DNA of 48,683 nt, taken from NCBI GenBank assembly GCA_020438135.1, contig JAGQVF010000096.1, forward strand, positions 1-48,683, written 5' to 3'. Both the position numbers and the translations under genes were made by a program. Source of the stretch: Bacteroidales bacterium (GTDB lineage: Bacteria > Bacteroidota > Bacteroidia > Bacteroidales > JAADJA01). Shown here piece by piece: positions 16,442-24,514 of the stretch. Position 1 is the first letter of the stretch. Every line of letters starts with the position of its first letter. The notes under the pieces were generated by a model, which worked only from the letters and a program-made list of their open reading frames with translations, had not been told where the DNA came from and ran no database searches.

Positions 16442-17617
16442 ATGGATTACACAATTAGCAGGCTCATTGACGCTTTCATCAGCTACTACGGTTCATCCGG
16501 ATTTCAGATCCGTGCCTTTTGGGCACCGGGCCGTGTAAATTTGTTGGGTGAACATACCGATTACAATGGCGGATATGTTTTGCCTTTCAGTATCCAGCAG
16601 GGAACCTATTTGTTGATCAGGCCTACCACAGATGGTTTATGGAAGTTTCGCTCGGAGAATATTCCCTTTTATGCAGAGATATCTATACAGGAAGAACCTG
16701 AGAAAATCGGTAATACCTGGATCAACTATCCACTGGGAGTGATCAGAGAATTTACCGGGAGAAATAAAATGACTGGTGGATTTGAGTTCTTATTTTTTGG
16801 AGAGATCCCGAACGGTGCCGGACTATCTTCTTCTGCTTCGGTTGAAATGGTGACCGCGATGGCTCTTAATGTTTTGATGAATGCGCATTTTACCATTACC
16901 GAATTGGCTCATCTTTGTCAACATGCCGAAAACGAATTTGTGGGTATGAACTGTGGAATCCTTGACCAGTATGCCGTAGGGCTTGGAGAAAAAAATAAAG
17001 CGCTGTTTCTCAATTGCTCAACTTTGGAATTCGAGCAGGTTCCTCTGCTTCCGGGAAATTACAGCTTCATGATATGCAATACCAATGTCCGTCGCGAACT
17101 GGCCGGGAGCAAATATAACGCAAGACATGCTGAATGCCGCGAGGCATTAAAGTTGCTTTCAGATCACAAAAGCCCTGAGAATTTGGCTTCCATATCCATC
17201 GATATGTGGAAATCACTAAAACGGAAGGTTGAAGATGACAAACTTAAAAGAAGAGTTGACCATGTAATAAATGAAAACAAGCGGGTTCAGGATGGGGTTG
17301 TCGCATTGAAGCAAAACAACATCAGGCTGTTTGGTGAGCTTATGCATGAATCTCATCAATCCCTGAGGTATGATTTTGAAGTATCATGTCGTGAACTTGA
17401 CATCATGGTTAACCTGGTTATGGAAACAAACGATGCAGTCGGTGCCAAAATGACGGGGGCCGGGTTTGGTGGATGTGTTATTGCACTTGTTAGAACCGAT
17501 GCAATTGAAACCTTTAAAAAAGTTGTGGGTAAGAAGTATGCCGGCGAAACAGGTTTGAATCCTGATTTTTATATGGCCAAAAGCGGTTCCGGGCTGAAAG
17601 AAATTGAATTAAAATGA
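16442..17617 (+). CDS. galK: Galactokinase
   Basis: GalK phosphorylates alpha-D-galactose at C1 with ATP, the first committed step of the Leloir pathway (391 aa, normal). The signature R-V-N-L-L-G-E-H-T-D-Y-N-G-G is near residue 29, the GHMP-kinase ATP loop P-N-G-A-G-L-S-S-S-A near residue 123, and the C-terminal G-A-G-F-G-G-C near residue 340. GalM, which supplies the alpha anomer, lies 1.4 kb away on the opposite strand (19002-20042). GalT and GalE are not in the window. It starts 19 bases after the SDR gene. Confidence 0.95.
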   Translation: MDYTISRLIDAFISYYGSSGFQIRAFWAPGRVNLLGEHTDYNGGYVLPFSIQQGTYLLIRPTTDGLWKFRSENIPFYAEISIQEEPEKIGNTWINYPLGVIREFTGRNKMTGGFEFLFFGEIPNGAGLSSSASVEMVTAMALNVLMNAHFTITELAHLCQHAENEFVGMNCGILDQYAVGLGEKNKALFLNCSTLEFEQVPLLPGNYSFMICNTNVRRELAGSKYNARHAECREALKLLSDHKSPENLASISIDMWKSLKRKVEDDKLKRRVDHVINENKRVQDGVVALKQNNIRLFGELMHESHQSLRYDFEVSCRELDIMVNLVMETNDAVGAKMTGAGFGGCVIALVRTDAIETFKKVVGKKYAGETGLNPDFYMAKSGSGLKEIELK

Positions 17618-17633
17618 AAAAGAAATATCAGTT

Positions 17634-18437
17634 ATGAATGACTTAAATTCAGAAAACGATAAAAAAATCGATGACAAGTTTTATGAAAAAGAACTTGTAA
17701 GACTGCAGATCGAACTGGTTAAACTCCAGGAATGGATTCGTGCCCGCGGGCTAAAAGTGGTTGTAATATTTGAAGGGCGGGATGCAGCCGGCAAAGGAGG
17801 AACCATTAAACGGATAACTGAAAAACTCAATCCTCGGATATGCCGGATTGTAGCACTTGCCAAGCCAACAGAAAGAGAACAAACCCAGTGGTATTTCCAA
17901 CGTTATGTCGCTCATTTGCCGGCTGCCGGTGAAATGGTGCTGTTCGATCGTAGTTGGTACAACAGGGCAGTGGTTGAACGGGTTATGGATTTTTGTTCGG
18001 ATGAGGAATACTGGGAGTTTCTCCGGTCATGCCCCAACTTCGAAAGAATGCTGATCAGATCAGGAATAATATTAGTTAAGTATTGGTTTTCGGTGAGTGA
18101 TATGGAACAGGAAAAACGATTTCGCTCAAGACTTAACAATCCGGCCAAACGATGGAAATTCAGTGAAGTTGATCTTAAATCATATACGAAATGGGATGAT
18201 TACTCCAAAGCCAAAGATGAAATGTTTGGCTATACCGACACAAAACAGAGCCCGTGGTACGTGGTGAATGCAGATGATAAAAAACGGGCAAGACTCAATT
18301 GTATTTCTCATTTACTTTCGATGGTGCCGTATGATTACATTCCGCCTGAAGAGATCGATTTGCCTGAAAGACAGAATAAAACAGGATATGTGAGAACTCC
18401 TATTTCCGAGCAAACATTTGTTCCTGAGATTTACTAA
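17634..18437 (+). CDS. Polyphosphate kinase 2 family protein
   Basis: PPK2 transfers phosphate between polyphosphate and nucleotides, usually to make ATP or GTP from polyphosphate in the cytoplasm. This is a one-domain, 267-residue protein. Walker A is G-R-D-A-A-G-K-G-G (about residues 46-54), Walker B is F-D-R-S-W-Y-N-R-A (about 104-112), and the lid region is arginine-rich. The size and the A-G-K-G-G-T-I sequence resemble class I PPK2 enzymes, which mostly phosphorylate NDPs. It is 16 bases after galK. No ppk1 is in the window, but a VTC-domain enzyme lies about 11 kb upstream, so the cell may have more than one route into polyphosphate. Confidence 0.93.
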   Translation: MNDLNSENDKKIDDKFYEKELVRLQIELVKLQEWIRARGLKVVVIFEGRDAAGKGGTIKRITEKLNPRICRIVALAKPTEREQTQWYFQRYVAHLPAAGEMVLFDRSWYNRAVVERVMDFCSDEEYWEFLRSCPNFERMLIRSGIILVKYWFSVSDMEQEKRFRSRLNNPAKRWKFSEVDLKSYTKWDDYSKAKDEMFGYTDTKQSPWYVVNADDKKRARLNCISHLLSMVPYDYIPPEEIDLPERQNKTGYVRTPISEQTFVPEIY

Positions 18438-18461
18438 TGAATACGAATTTATCCTATAAAA

Positions 18462-18977
18462 ATGAAAGAAACTGATGTACATGAACTGATCAACGAATCA
18501 ATTCAGCTTGAGTTAAGAATGGCAAACCTATATAAGATTTATAGCACTGAATTTACGGAAGACAGGGGATTTTGGTGGCAACTGGTAATTGAAGAGCAGG
18601 GGCATGCCGCTCTCCTGCGATCAGGAAGGGACCACTTTTTGCCCGCAGATACTTTTCCTGAAACGCTGGTTGACCCTTCATTGATAAACCTAAGAAGGTC
18701 GAACAATATGGCGGAAAGCTTTTTGAAAAGAATAAATGCTTCAATTCCCGATAAAGAAACTGCTTATAGCGCAGCCTATCATTTCGAAAATCTTGTAGGT
18801 GAGTTCACTTTCCAAATGTTTATGGCTAAAAATGCGAATAGTCGCTTGGAAGAGGTTTTTCAGCAATTGAACAAGGATAGCGTTGATCATGCCGAACGAA
18901 TTTTGTCGCATATGAAAGAAAACGGAACCGTTCTGCTTGGTTCAGAAGAATCCTTTACAGCCAAAGGCAGCTTTTGA
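18462..18977 (+). CDS. Ferritin-like/rubrerythrin-type di-iron protein
   Basis: This 171-residue all-helical protein has the ferritin-like four-helix pattern. Likely iron ligands are glutamates in I-Q-L-E-L-R (about residue 17), E-E-Q-G-H (about 44-48, an E-x2-H pair), E-N-L-V-G-E (about 109-114) and D-H-A-E (about 145-148). It lacks the C-terminal rubredoxin domain of true rubrerythrin. A role in iron handling or peroxide reduction is likely but not proven. It is the last gene of the run from 14743, and its end faces galM across 24 bases; I see no clear terminator there. Confidence 0.7.
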   Translation: MKETDVHELINESIQLELRMANLYKIYSTEFTEDRGFWWQLVIEEQGHAALLRSGRDHFLPADTFPETLVDPSLINLRRSNNMAESFLKRINASIPDKETAYSAAYHFENLVGEFTFQMFMAKNANSRLEEVFQQLNKDSVDHAERILSHMKENGTVLLGSEESFTAKGSF

Positions 18978-19001
18978 TCGTTACTTGTTTATAAAACCAG
19001 G

Positions 19002-20042
19002 TTAACTTGTAATTCCAAATCGATAAATTGTTTTGTGCAAATACAATTCACCCGGTTTTAGAAGTGTAGAAGGAAAAGCGGGCTGATTTGGAGTATCGGG
19101 GAAATGTTGTGCTTCAAGACAAAACCCTGAATAATTTTTGTAGGTGCGGTTATTTTTACCCCGAACAGGTTTATCCCCGAAATTTGCTGTATAAAACTGA
19201 AGGCCCGGTTGTGTTGTGAAAACTTCCATTTTCCTTCCCGATTTTGAATCTCTTACAATGGCTGCTTTTTTAAGTGCATTTCCACTATTATTGATTTCAA
19301 AGTTGTGATCGTACCCACCTTCTATTTGATCAATCCGGCAGCCAATCCTCCTAGATTGCGTGAAATCAAATGGTGTTCCCGAAACATTAATAAATTTTCC
19401 GGTTGGGATCAGGTCACTGTTAACTTCGGTATACCTGTTTGCATCGATCCATAAATAATTATTCAAAATATCGTTGTCAGGGTCACCGGACAGATTAAAA
19501 TAGCTGTGTTGGGTCAGGTTTACGTGGGTTGGTTGATTGGTTGTAGCGCGGTAAGTTATTCGGAATTCATTGCTATTCGCCAATTCATATGTAACCTCAA
19601 CATCTACATTCCCGGGATATCCTTCTTCTTTATCAGGAGAATTATAAATTAACCTGATTCCAACCACATCGTCCTGCTTGATCTCATTGGCCTGCCAAAT
19701 AACCTTGTCAAATCCTTTTTCTCCTCCATGAAGATGAATGTTACCGTGGTTCCTTGTTAATTTATAGTGTTTGTTTTCTATGTTAAATGTACCACCTGCA
19801 ATCCGGTTGGCAAATCGGCCGATAATTGCACCGAAGTAGGGTTCATTTTTACAGTAATCATCAAGATTATCAAAACCAAGCACTACATCTTCTATGTTTC
19901 CTGATCTATCCGGGACTTGTATAGAAGTAACTATGCCTCCATAATTGGTAATCTTCAGGGACATTTTGTAATCATTAGCCAGCGTAAAAAGGGTAATCTG
20001 CCTGCCATCAATTTCTCCGAAAGGGATAGTTGAAATATTCAT
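19002..20042 (-). CDS. galM: Aldose 1-epimerase (galactose mutarotase)
   Basis: GalM interconverts alpha and beta anomers of galactose and glucose (346 aa, normal). The active-site segments are present: N-H-G-N-I-H-L-H-G-G near residue 93, the catalytic histidine in L-T-Q-H-S-Y-F-N-L-S-G near residue 178, and the catalytic glutamate in C-L-E-A-Q-H-F-P-D near residue 310. No signal peptide is visible, so it is cytoplasmic and fits with GalK. It lies 93 bases downstream of the amidotransferase gene on the same strand, and that gap (20043-20135) shows no obvious promoter. Confidence 0.95.
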   Translation of the reverse strand: MNISTIPFGEIDGRQITLFTLANDYKMSLKITNYGGIVTSIQVPDRSGNIEDVVLGFDNLDDYCKNEPYFGAIIGRFANRIAGGTFNIENKHYKLTRNHGNIHLHGGEKGFDKVIWQANEIKQDDVVGIRLIYNSPDKEEGYPGNVDVEVTYELANSNEFRITYRATTNQPTHVNLTQHSYFNLSGDPDNDILNNYLWIDANRYTEVNSDLIPTGKFINVSGTPFDFTQSRRIGCRIDQIEGGYDHNFEINNSGNALKKAAIVRDSKSGRKMEVFTTQPGLQFYTANFGDKPVRGKNNRTYKNYSGFCLEAQHFPDTPNQPAFPSTLLKPGELYLHKTIYRFGITS

Positions 20043-20135
20043 CTAAGAAGCTCGGTTGTTTTGATTGATAAGATTTAAGTTTATTCCATGTTCAGAATTC
20101 ATGTTGAAATAACTTCCGCTGCAAAAAGAATCGGA

Positions 20136-20939
20136 TTACTTTCGCGACATATCCTTGCGTTTGGCGCAGCGAATAAATAGTTTGGCAACTTCATCTGACA
20201 GTGGGATTGTATGATCCATTTTCTCCGGATGCCATTGAACGCCCAGCAGAAAAGGCTTCCCGGTTGTGTCAGCGTAACTGATTGCTTCAATTAATGAGTC
20301 AGGAGAAAAAGCTTCAGGTTGAAGGCTTGTTGCCAGCAATTCAACGCCCTGGTGATGATTGCTGTACACTTTATCGGTTTTCCCTTCCAGACCATTCAGA
20401 TAATTGGCATTATCGGTTATATTCACTTCATGAAAAGCCGGTTTGTATCCGGGGTAGCGGTGTCGTGTTTCTTCACCGATCATCACCGGTAAATCGAAAT
20501 AAAGCGTTCCTCCAAAATAGACATTGATCATTTGCATACCTCTACAGATACCCATTACAGGAATTTGATTCAGTAAAGCGGTTTCAAGGGCAGTATATTC
20601 AAGGCTGTCGCGGTAACGGTTAGGTTCATCACAGAGAGCGGTATCGATCATTTTACCGTACAATCCGGGATAAATATCTTCCCCTCCGGTTAAAAGCAAT
20701 CCATCGCAATTTTCAATTACCAACCGGGCTGAATCTAATCCGAGGCTGTAAAGATCGACCCATTCAATTGTTGAATCAGCCCGTTGCAACCACGAAATGT
20801 AGGTTTGATATTTCTCGACCGGCGTTGCCTTCGAAATGGCAATTAAAAACTTTTCATCATTAACTTTTTCCTCATTACATGATATCAGAAGTATGAGAAA
20901 AAGAAATAAAGGTGATGATACAAAATTGAATTTTATCAT
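20136..20939 (-). CDS. Class I glutamine amidotransferase-like (peptidase C26) lipoprotein
   Basis: This 267-residue protein belongs to the gamma-glutamyl-gamma-aminobutyrate hydrolase (PuuD)/peptidase C26 group. The nucleophile is Cys132 in G-I-C-R-G-M-Q, and the histidine/glutamate pair lies in Q-W-H-P-E (about His237). The N-terminus has a lipobox (L-I-S-C at Cys21) followed by N-E-E, so it is predicted to be exported and lipid-anchored, possibly surface-exposed. PuuD itself is cytoplasmic, so the compartment is unusual and the substrate is likely an external gamma-glutamyl compound. Its ATG overlaps the stop of the upstream membrane-protein gene by ATGA, so the two are translationally coupled. 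Confidence 0.88.
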   Translation of the reverse strand: MIKFNFVSSPLFLFLILLISCNEEKVNDEKFLIAISKATPVEKYQTYISWLQRADSTIEWVDLYSLGLDSARLVIENCDGLLLTGGEDIYPGLYGKMIDTALCDEPNRYRDSLEYTALETALLNQIPVMGICRGMQMINVYFGGTLYFDLPVMIGEETRHRYPGYKPAFHEVNITDNANYLNGLEGKTDKVYSNHHQGVELLATSLQPEAFSPDSLIEAISYADTTGKPFLLGVQWHPEKMDHTIPLSDEVAKLFIRCAKRKDMSRK

Positions 20940-21547
20940 ATTTCGACTGTTGTTGAATGATCAGGTTTTTTTTCAAAAAACATAAGTATCCCCGCGACCA
21001 TAAGTGCCAGTGAGAGTTTAACAACTATTCCGGTGATTGTAAAGGATGGGATCAGTACAAATCCGGCAAGGAAAGTTCCCAGGATACTTCCCAGGGTAGA
21101 TAAAGCATAAAGATTCCCGGCGGTGGCACCTGATGTAGTAACAGAATGGATCCTGAGCCGGACTGCGAATGGTGAAACCATCCCCAATAGCACTGCCGGA
21201 GGGGAAAACAGCAGGAGGGAAGCCAATATGGAGATCAGTTTGATATTGCCTGAAGCATCTGTTAAAAAATCAAGCAAAATGTTTTTAATAAACACGGTGA
21301 AGAGCATAAAAAATGCAGCAAGTAAAATAATTACAGCCAGCAAAACCGGTTTTGGAAAACGGTCAGATAGCCTTCCACCAGCATAATATCCAACAGCCAG
21401 ACTTAATAATATGATACCGATGATGGATGACCAAACAAAAGCTGAAGTGCCAACATAAGGGCCGAGCATTCTCGAACCCACAATTTCAAATGCCATAACA
21501 ACAGCACCACATACGAAAACCGTAATCTCCAGTAGAAATCTTTTCAT
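20936..21547 (-). CDS. Spermidine synthase-type membrane domain protein without the synthase
   Basis: This protein of about 203 residues has six or so hydrophobic helices. It resembles the N-terminal membrane half of fused MFS/spermidine synthase proteins: E-I-V-G-S-R-M-L-G-P-Y-V-G-T-S near the N-terminus, G-Y-Y-A-G-G-R-L-S-D-R after the third helix, and a loop with N-L-Y-A-L-S-T-L-G-S. The methyltransferase-like synthase domain is absent; the frame ends and the C26 lipoprotein starts at once. A longer frame reaches 21658, but that extension would overlap the divergent HAD gene, so the ATG at 21547 is used. Function unknown; transport or a scaffold role is possible. Confidence 0.75.
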   Translation of the reverse strand: MKRFLLEITVFVCGAVVMAFEIVGSRMLGPYVGTSAFVWSSIIGIILLSLAVGYYAGGRLSDRFPKPVLLAVIILLAAFFMLFTVFIKNILLDFLTDASGNIKLISILASLLLFSPPAVLLGMVSPFAVRLRIHSVTTSGATAGNLYALSTLGSILGTFLAGFVLIPSFTITGIVVKLSLALMVAGILMFFEKKPDHSTTVEI

Positions 21548-21560
21548 GATCTTAGAAAAG

Positions 21561-21568
21561 CAAATGTA
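21561..21568 (-). promoter_or_regulatory. -7 element (TACATTTG) for the minus-strand unit
   Basis: The complement of 21561-21568 reads TACATTTG, an exact TAnnTTTG, 13 bases before the ATG at 21547. No -33 TTTG is seen at the proper distance. The element supports the shorter start of the membrane protein. Confidence 0.4.
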
Positions 21569-21608
21569 GAGAATAATTAATTTTACATCTCCGGAAAAAA
21601 TAAAACTT

Positions 21609-22265
21609 ATGAACGAATTTGCTGTGATCTTTGACATGGATGGTGTGGTTGTGGACAATTTTAAATATCATAAAAGGGCATGGGATATCTTCTGCGATCG
21701 TCATGGAATAGATTTATCCGATGATTTTAAATCAGGAATTTTTGGTGGAACCAATAAAGATCACCTCGAGTCATTTTTTAAAAAGCCTTTATCGAAATCT
21801 GAAATTGGCAAATATGAAGATGAAAAAGAAGCGATTTACCGCGGGATTTATGAACCCTTTATACAACCTCTCAATGGATTAAAGGTGTTTCTTGATGAAC
21901 TCCATGCTCAAAATGTTCCGGTGGCACTGGCAACTTCTTCTCCACCGGTAAATGTATCATTTGTACTTGGAAAAACCGGATTGAAAAAGTCTTTTACTGT
22001 GATAACACATGCCGATGATGTCCGGCACGGCAAACCCGATCCCGAAATCTACCTGCTTTCTGCAAGAAGATTAGGCATTATACCTGATAAATGTTTTGTT
22101 TTTGAAGATTCTGAGGCAGGTATTAAATCGGCAAAATCTGCAGGAATGAATGTTATTGCAGTTGCCACAACGCACAGCAGAGAAGAAATTGAAGGAGTTT
22201 CAGGTATCATTGAGAACTTTACTGAGATTAATCTGTCTTACCTTAAAAATTTTACTTCAGGTTAA
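21609..22265 (+). CDS. HAD-family phosphatase, beta-phosphoglucomutase-like
   Basis: This is a 218-residue haloacid dehalogenase superfamily enzyme. Motif I F-D-M-D-G at residues 8-12 gives nucleophile Asp9 and acid Asp11. Motif II is the serine in A-T-S-S-P near residue 115, motif III the lysine in G-K-P-D-P near residue 140, and motif IV F-E-D-S-E-A-G near residue 163. A helical cap lies between motif I and II, as in beta-phosphoglucomutase. The adjacent alpha-amylase fits maltose/trehalose breakdown through beta-glucose 1-phosphate, but a general sugar-phosphate phosphatase is possible. The gene is divergent from the minus-strand unit across 61 bases. Confidence 0.85.
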   Translation: MNEFAVIFDMDGVVVDNFKYHKRAWDIFCDRHGIDLSDDFKSGIFGGTNKDHLESFFKKPLSKSEIGKYEDEKEAIYRGIYEPFIQPLNGLKVFLDELHAQNVPVALATSSPPVNVSFVLGKTGLKKSFTVITHADDVRHGKPDPEIYLLSARRLGIIPDKCFVFEDSEAGIKSAKSAGMNVIAVATTHSREEIEGVSGIIENFTEINLSYLKNFTSG

Positions 22266-22266
22266 A

Positions 22267-22278
22267 ATGGCTTGCCAT
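22267..22278. other. Short inverted repeat after the HAD gene
   Basis: ATGGCTTGCCAT can form a four-pair stem with a CTTG loop right after the stop codon, followed by CTCTTTT. It is too short and T-poor to call a terminator with confidence. Confidence 0.25.
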
Positions 22279-22309
22279 CTCTTTTCGAATGAATTATTAA
22301 TTTTCTTTC

Positions 22310-22317
22310 TATTTTTG
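22310..22317 (+). promoter_or_regulatory. -7 element (TATTTTTG) for the GH13 gene
   Basis: TATTTTTG is an exact TAnnTTTG, 39 bases before the ATG at 22357. The -33 position lacks TTTG. It suggests the amylase gene can be expressed independently of the HAD gene. Confidence 0.4.
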
Positions 22318-22356
22318 ATGCCCAATCCAACTTTAGTTTTACTTAAAATTTAATCG

Positions 22357-23751
22357 ATGAAATATTTTGGTCCGTTTCCCATCCGCTTAACCTTTCTGGT
22401 TTTGGTTATTTCTCTTATATCATGCAACCAGCATAGTTCAAAAGATCAAAAAAATGATCAGGATGCACAATTGGCACAACAAAAATCCATGCATCCGGAA
22501 TGGAGTAAAAATGCAAATATCTATGAGGTAAATATCAGGCAGTATACTCCCGAAGGCACTTTTAAAGCTTTTGAAACACACTTGTCCAGGTTGCAAAAAA
22601 TGGGAGTTAAAATTCTTTGGTTGATGCCTGTTCATCCAATAGGAGTGAAGAACAGAAAAGGATCAATGGGAAGTTATTATGCCGTGAAGGATTATAAGGC
22701 TGTTAATCCTGAATTCGGAACCATGGATGATTTTAAATCCCTGGTCAGGGAAGCACACAATTTGGGTTTTAAAGTGATCATCGATTGGGTTGCAAACCAT
22801 TCGGCCTGGGACAATCCCTGGATCACTGAACATCCTGAGTGGTATTCAAAAGATTCAACAGGAAATATGATCGCACCTTTTGATTGGACAGACGTTGCTG
22901 ATTTGAATTATGATGAACCCGGTTTACGTGATGCCATGATAGATGCACTGAAATTCTGGGTGAAAGAAGCAGATATCGACGGCTATCGCTGTGATGTTGC
23001 CGGCATGGTTCCTACCGATTTTTGGAACAGGGCAAGAATTGAACTAGATTCAATTAAGCCGGTATTTATGCTTGCTGAGGCCGAACAGGTTGATTTACAC
23101 GAAACTGCATTCGATATGACCTACGCATGGGAATTGCACCATATATATAATAGTATAGCAAAGGGGGAAAAGAATGTGAATAGCCTTGAACAATATTTTA
23201 GTAAAATGGATACTACTTATCCCAATGAAGCATACCGTATGAATTTTATCACCAATCACGACGAAAATTCATGGAACGGAACCATTGAAGAAAGATTGGG
23301 CAACGGTGCAGAAACTTTTGCTATGCTTACTTATACCCTGCCGGGAATGCCTCTCTTGTACAGTGGACAGGAAACAGGCCTTGATAAGAGACTCAGATTT
23401 TTCGAAAAGGATACTATCGAATGGGACTTCAATTCCCCCTGGATGGATTTTTATACCAGGATGACATCCCTGAAAACCCAAAATCAGGCTTTGTGGAACG
23501 GAACCTTTGGTGGAGCTTTTGAAAGACTGGCTACCAGCGATGAAGAAAATATTCTTGTATTTAAACGAGTAAAGGCAGGCAACGAAATTTTGGTTTTGGC
23601 CAATCTCTCACCCGATGAACATGCCTTTACGATAAATGGTGAACATCCGGAAGGTGAATTTAAGAATGTACTTACTGGCAAAGAGATGCCTTTTGAACCA
23701 GAGCAGAAATTCAACCTTGGTCCCTGGGAGTATCATATTTTAAAAAAATAA
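22357..23751 (+). CDS. GH13 alpha-amylase family lipoprotein
   Basis: This 464-residue glycoside hydrolase of family 13 acts on alpha-glucans. Conserved regions are visible: D-W-V-A-N-H-S near residue 143, G-Y-R-C-D-V-A with nucleophile Asp213, A-E-A-E with acid Glu241, and T-N-H-D-E with Asp302, so the catalytic triad is intact. The N-terminus is a lipoprotein signal with lipobox I-S-C near residue 23, then a charged linker, so it is predicted to be envelope-anchored and perhaps on the cell surface. No SusC/SusD pair is nearby, so this is not a canonical starch-utilisation locus. The C-terminal beta domain is present. Confidence 0.92.
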   Translation: MKYFGPFPIRLTFLVLVISLISCNQHSSKDQKNDQDAQLAQQKSMHPEWSKNANIYEVNIRQYTPEGTFKAFETHLSRLQKMGVKILWLMPVHPIGVKNRKGSMGSYYAVKDYKAVNPEFGTMDDFKSLVREAHNLGFKVIIDWVANHSAWDNPWITEHPEWYSKDSTGNMIAPFDWTDVADLNYDEPGLRDAMIDALKFWVKEADIDGYRCDVAGMVPTDFWNRARIELDSIKPVFMLAEAEQVDLHETAFDMTYAWELHHIYNSIAKGEKNVNSLEQYFSKMDTTYPNEAYRMNFITNHDENSWNGTIEERLGNGAETFAMLTYTLPGMPLLYSGQETGLDKRLRFFEKDTIEWDFNSPWMDFYTRMTSLKTQNQALWNGTFGGAFERLATSDEENILVFKRVKAGNEILVLANLSPDEHAFTINGEHPEGEFKNVLTGKEMPFEPEQKFNLGPWEYHILKK

Positions 23752-23848
23752 CAGGCAAAATCAAAAAGCCCAAAATTGATTCGGAAAAACTGAATTTGAA
23801 CACCTGGAGAGAATAATGAATTTTTTAAATAAAAATTAAGACAAAAAA

Positions 23849-23878
23849 TTTGTTTCTTAAAAAAAATTCTTACTTTTG
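23849..23878 (+). promoter_or_regulatory. Promoter of the str-S10-spc-alpha operon
   Basis: TTTG (23849-23852), an 18-base spacer and TACTTTTG (23871-23878) match the Bacteroidota promoter. Transcription should begin near 23885, leaving a leader of about 225 bases before rpsL. The flanking sequence (23821-23870) is very AT-rich, as expected for a strong ribosomal promoter. Confidence 0.75.
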
Positions 23879-23884
23879 CACCCG

Positions 23885-24109
23885 CTTTAAGCGTACGTTC
23901 AGTATTTAATTGATTGATTTATAAAGGAATTTAGGAAACCTGAGAAAATAAGACGGTAATAGGTTCCAGCCTGCTGAAAATCATTGTTCAAAACAAAACA
24001 AACACAGTAGGTTCGTCTTAGCAATCCCGCCTTATTTGTGTTTCCATAATTTATAAAAATTTTTCAACTGTTCTGTTCGCAGATCAGTGCGATAATTAAA
24101 TTGTTTCAT
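23885..24109 (+). promoter_or_regulatory. Long, potentially structured 5' leader of rpsL
   Basis: No ATG occurs in this stretch, so an upstream peptide is unlikely. A two-part stem can form: TAAGACG (23949-23955) with CGTCTTA (24014-24020), and AGCCTGCTG (23968-23976) with CAGTAGGTT (24005-24013, two G-U pairs). The two partners on the 3' side are contiguous; the 5' side has a 12-base bulge. The loop (23977-24004) is A-rich. An alternative pairing, AAACACA (24000-24006) with TGTGTTT (24037-24043), would break the end of this stem. A regulatory leader is an inference. Confidence 0.45.
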
Positions 24110-24484
24110 ATGCCTACAATACAACAGTTAGTAAGAAAAGGTAGAAAAAAATTAACGGACAAAAGCAAATCTCCGGCATTGGACTCATGTCCGCAGCGCA
24201 GGGGAGTTTGTGTGAGGGTTTATACTACAACCCCGAAAAAACCGAATTCTGCAATGCGTAAGGTTGCCAGGGTAAGGCTGACCAATCAAAAGGAAGTGAA
24301 TGCCTATATCCCGGGTGAAGGCCATAATCTGCAGGAACACTCGATCGTACTGATCCGTGGCGGCAGGGTAAAGGATCTTCCGGGTGTAAGGTATCATATT
24401 ATTCGTGGTGCGCTTGATACTTCAGGTGTAGAAGGTAGAACACAAAGGCGTTCGAAATACGGAACCAAAAGGCCTAAGAAATAA
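24110..24484 (+). CDS. rpsL: 30S ribosomal protein S12
   Basis: S12 sits at the decoding centre of the 30S subunit. The protein is 124 aa, as usual. T-P-K-K-P-N-S-A near residues 41-48 includes Lys43, and K-D-L-P-G includes Lys88 and Asp89, so the streptomycin-related positions are wild type and the RimO methylthiolation aspartate is present. The ATG at 24110 gives the standard N-terminus; a TTG three codons upstream is rejected. It is the first gene of the ribosomal block, behind a leader of about 225 bases. Confidence 0.97.
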   Translation: MPTIQQLVRKGRKKLTDKSKSPALDSCPQRRGVCVRVYTTTPKKPNSAMRKVARVRLTNQKEVNAYIPGEGHNLQEHSIVLIRGGRVKDLPGVRYHIIRGALDTSGVEGRTQRRSKYGTKRPKK

Positions 24485-24514
24485 AACAGGAAATACGATT
24501 TAATCTTTATATAA

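Noticed and set aside
21548-21658. N-terminal extension of the minus-strand membrane protein
   Set aside because: It would overlap the divergent HAD gene, crosses the -7 element at 21561-21568, and adds residues unlike the family; the ATG at 21547 is adopted.
23760-23848. Terminator or small gene between the GH13 gene and the rpsL promoter
   Set aside because: A 6-bp hairpin near 23780-23796 lacks a following T-run, and no frame of interest is present.
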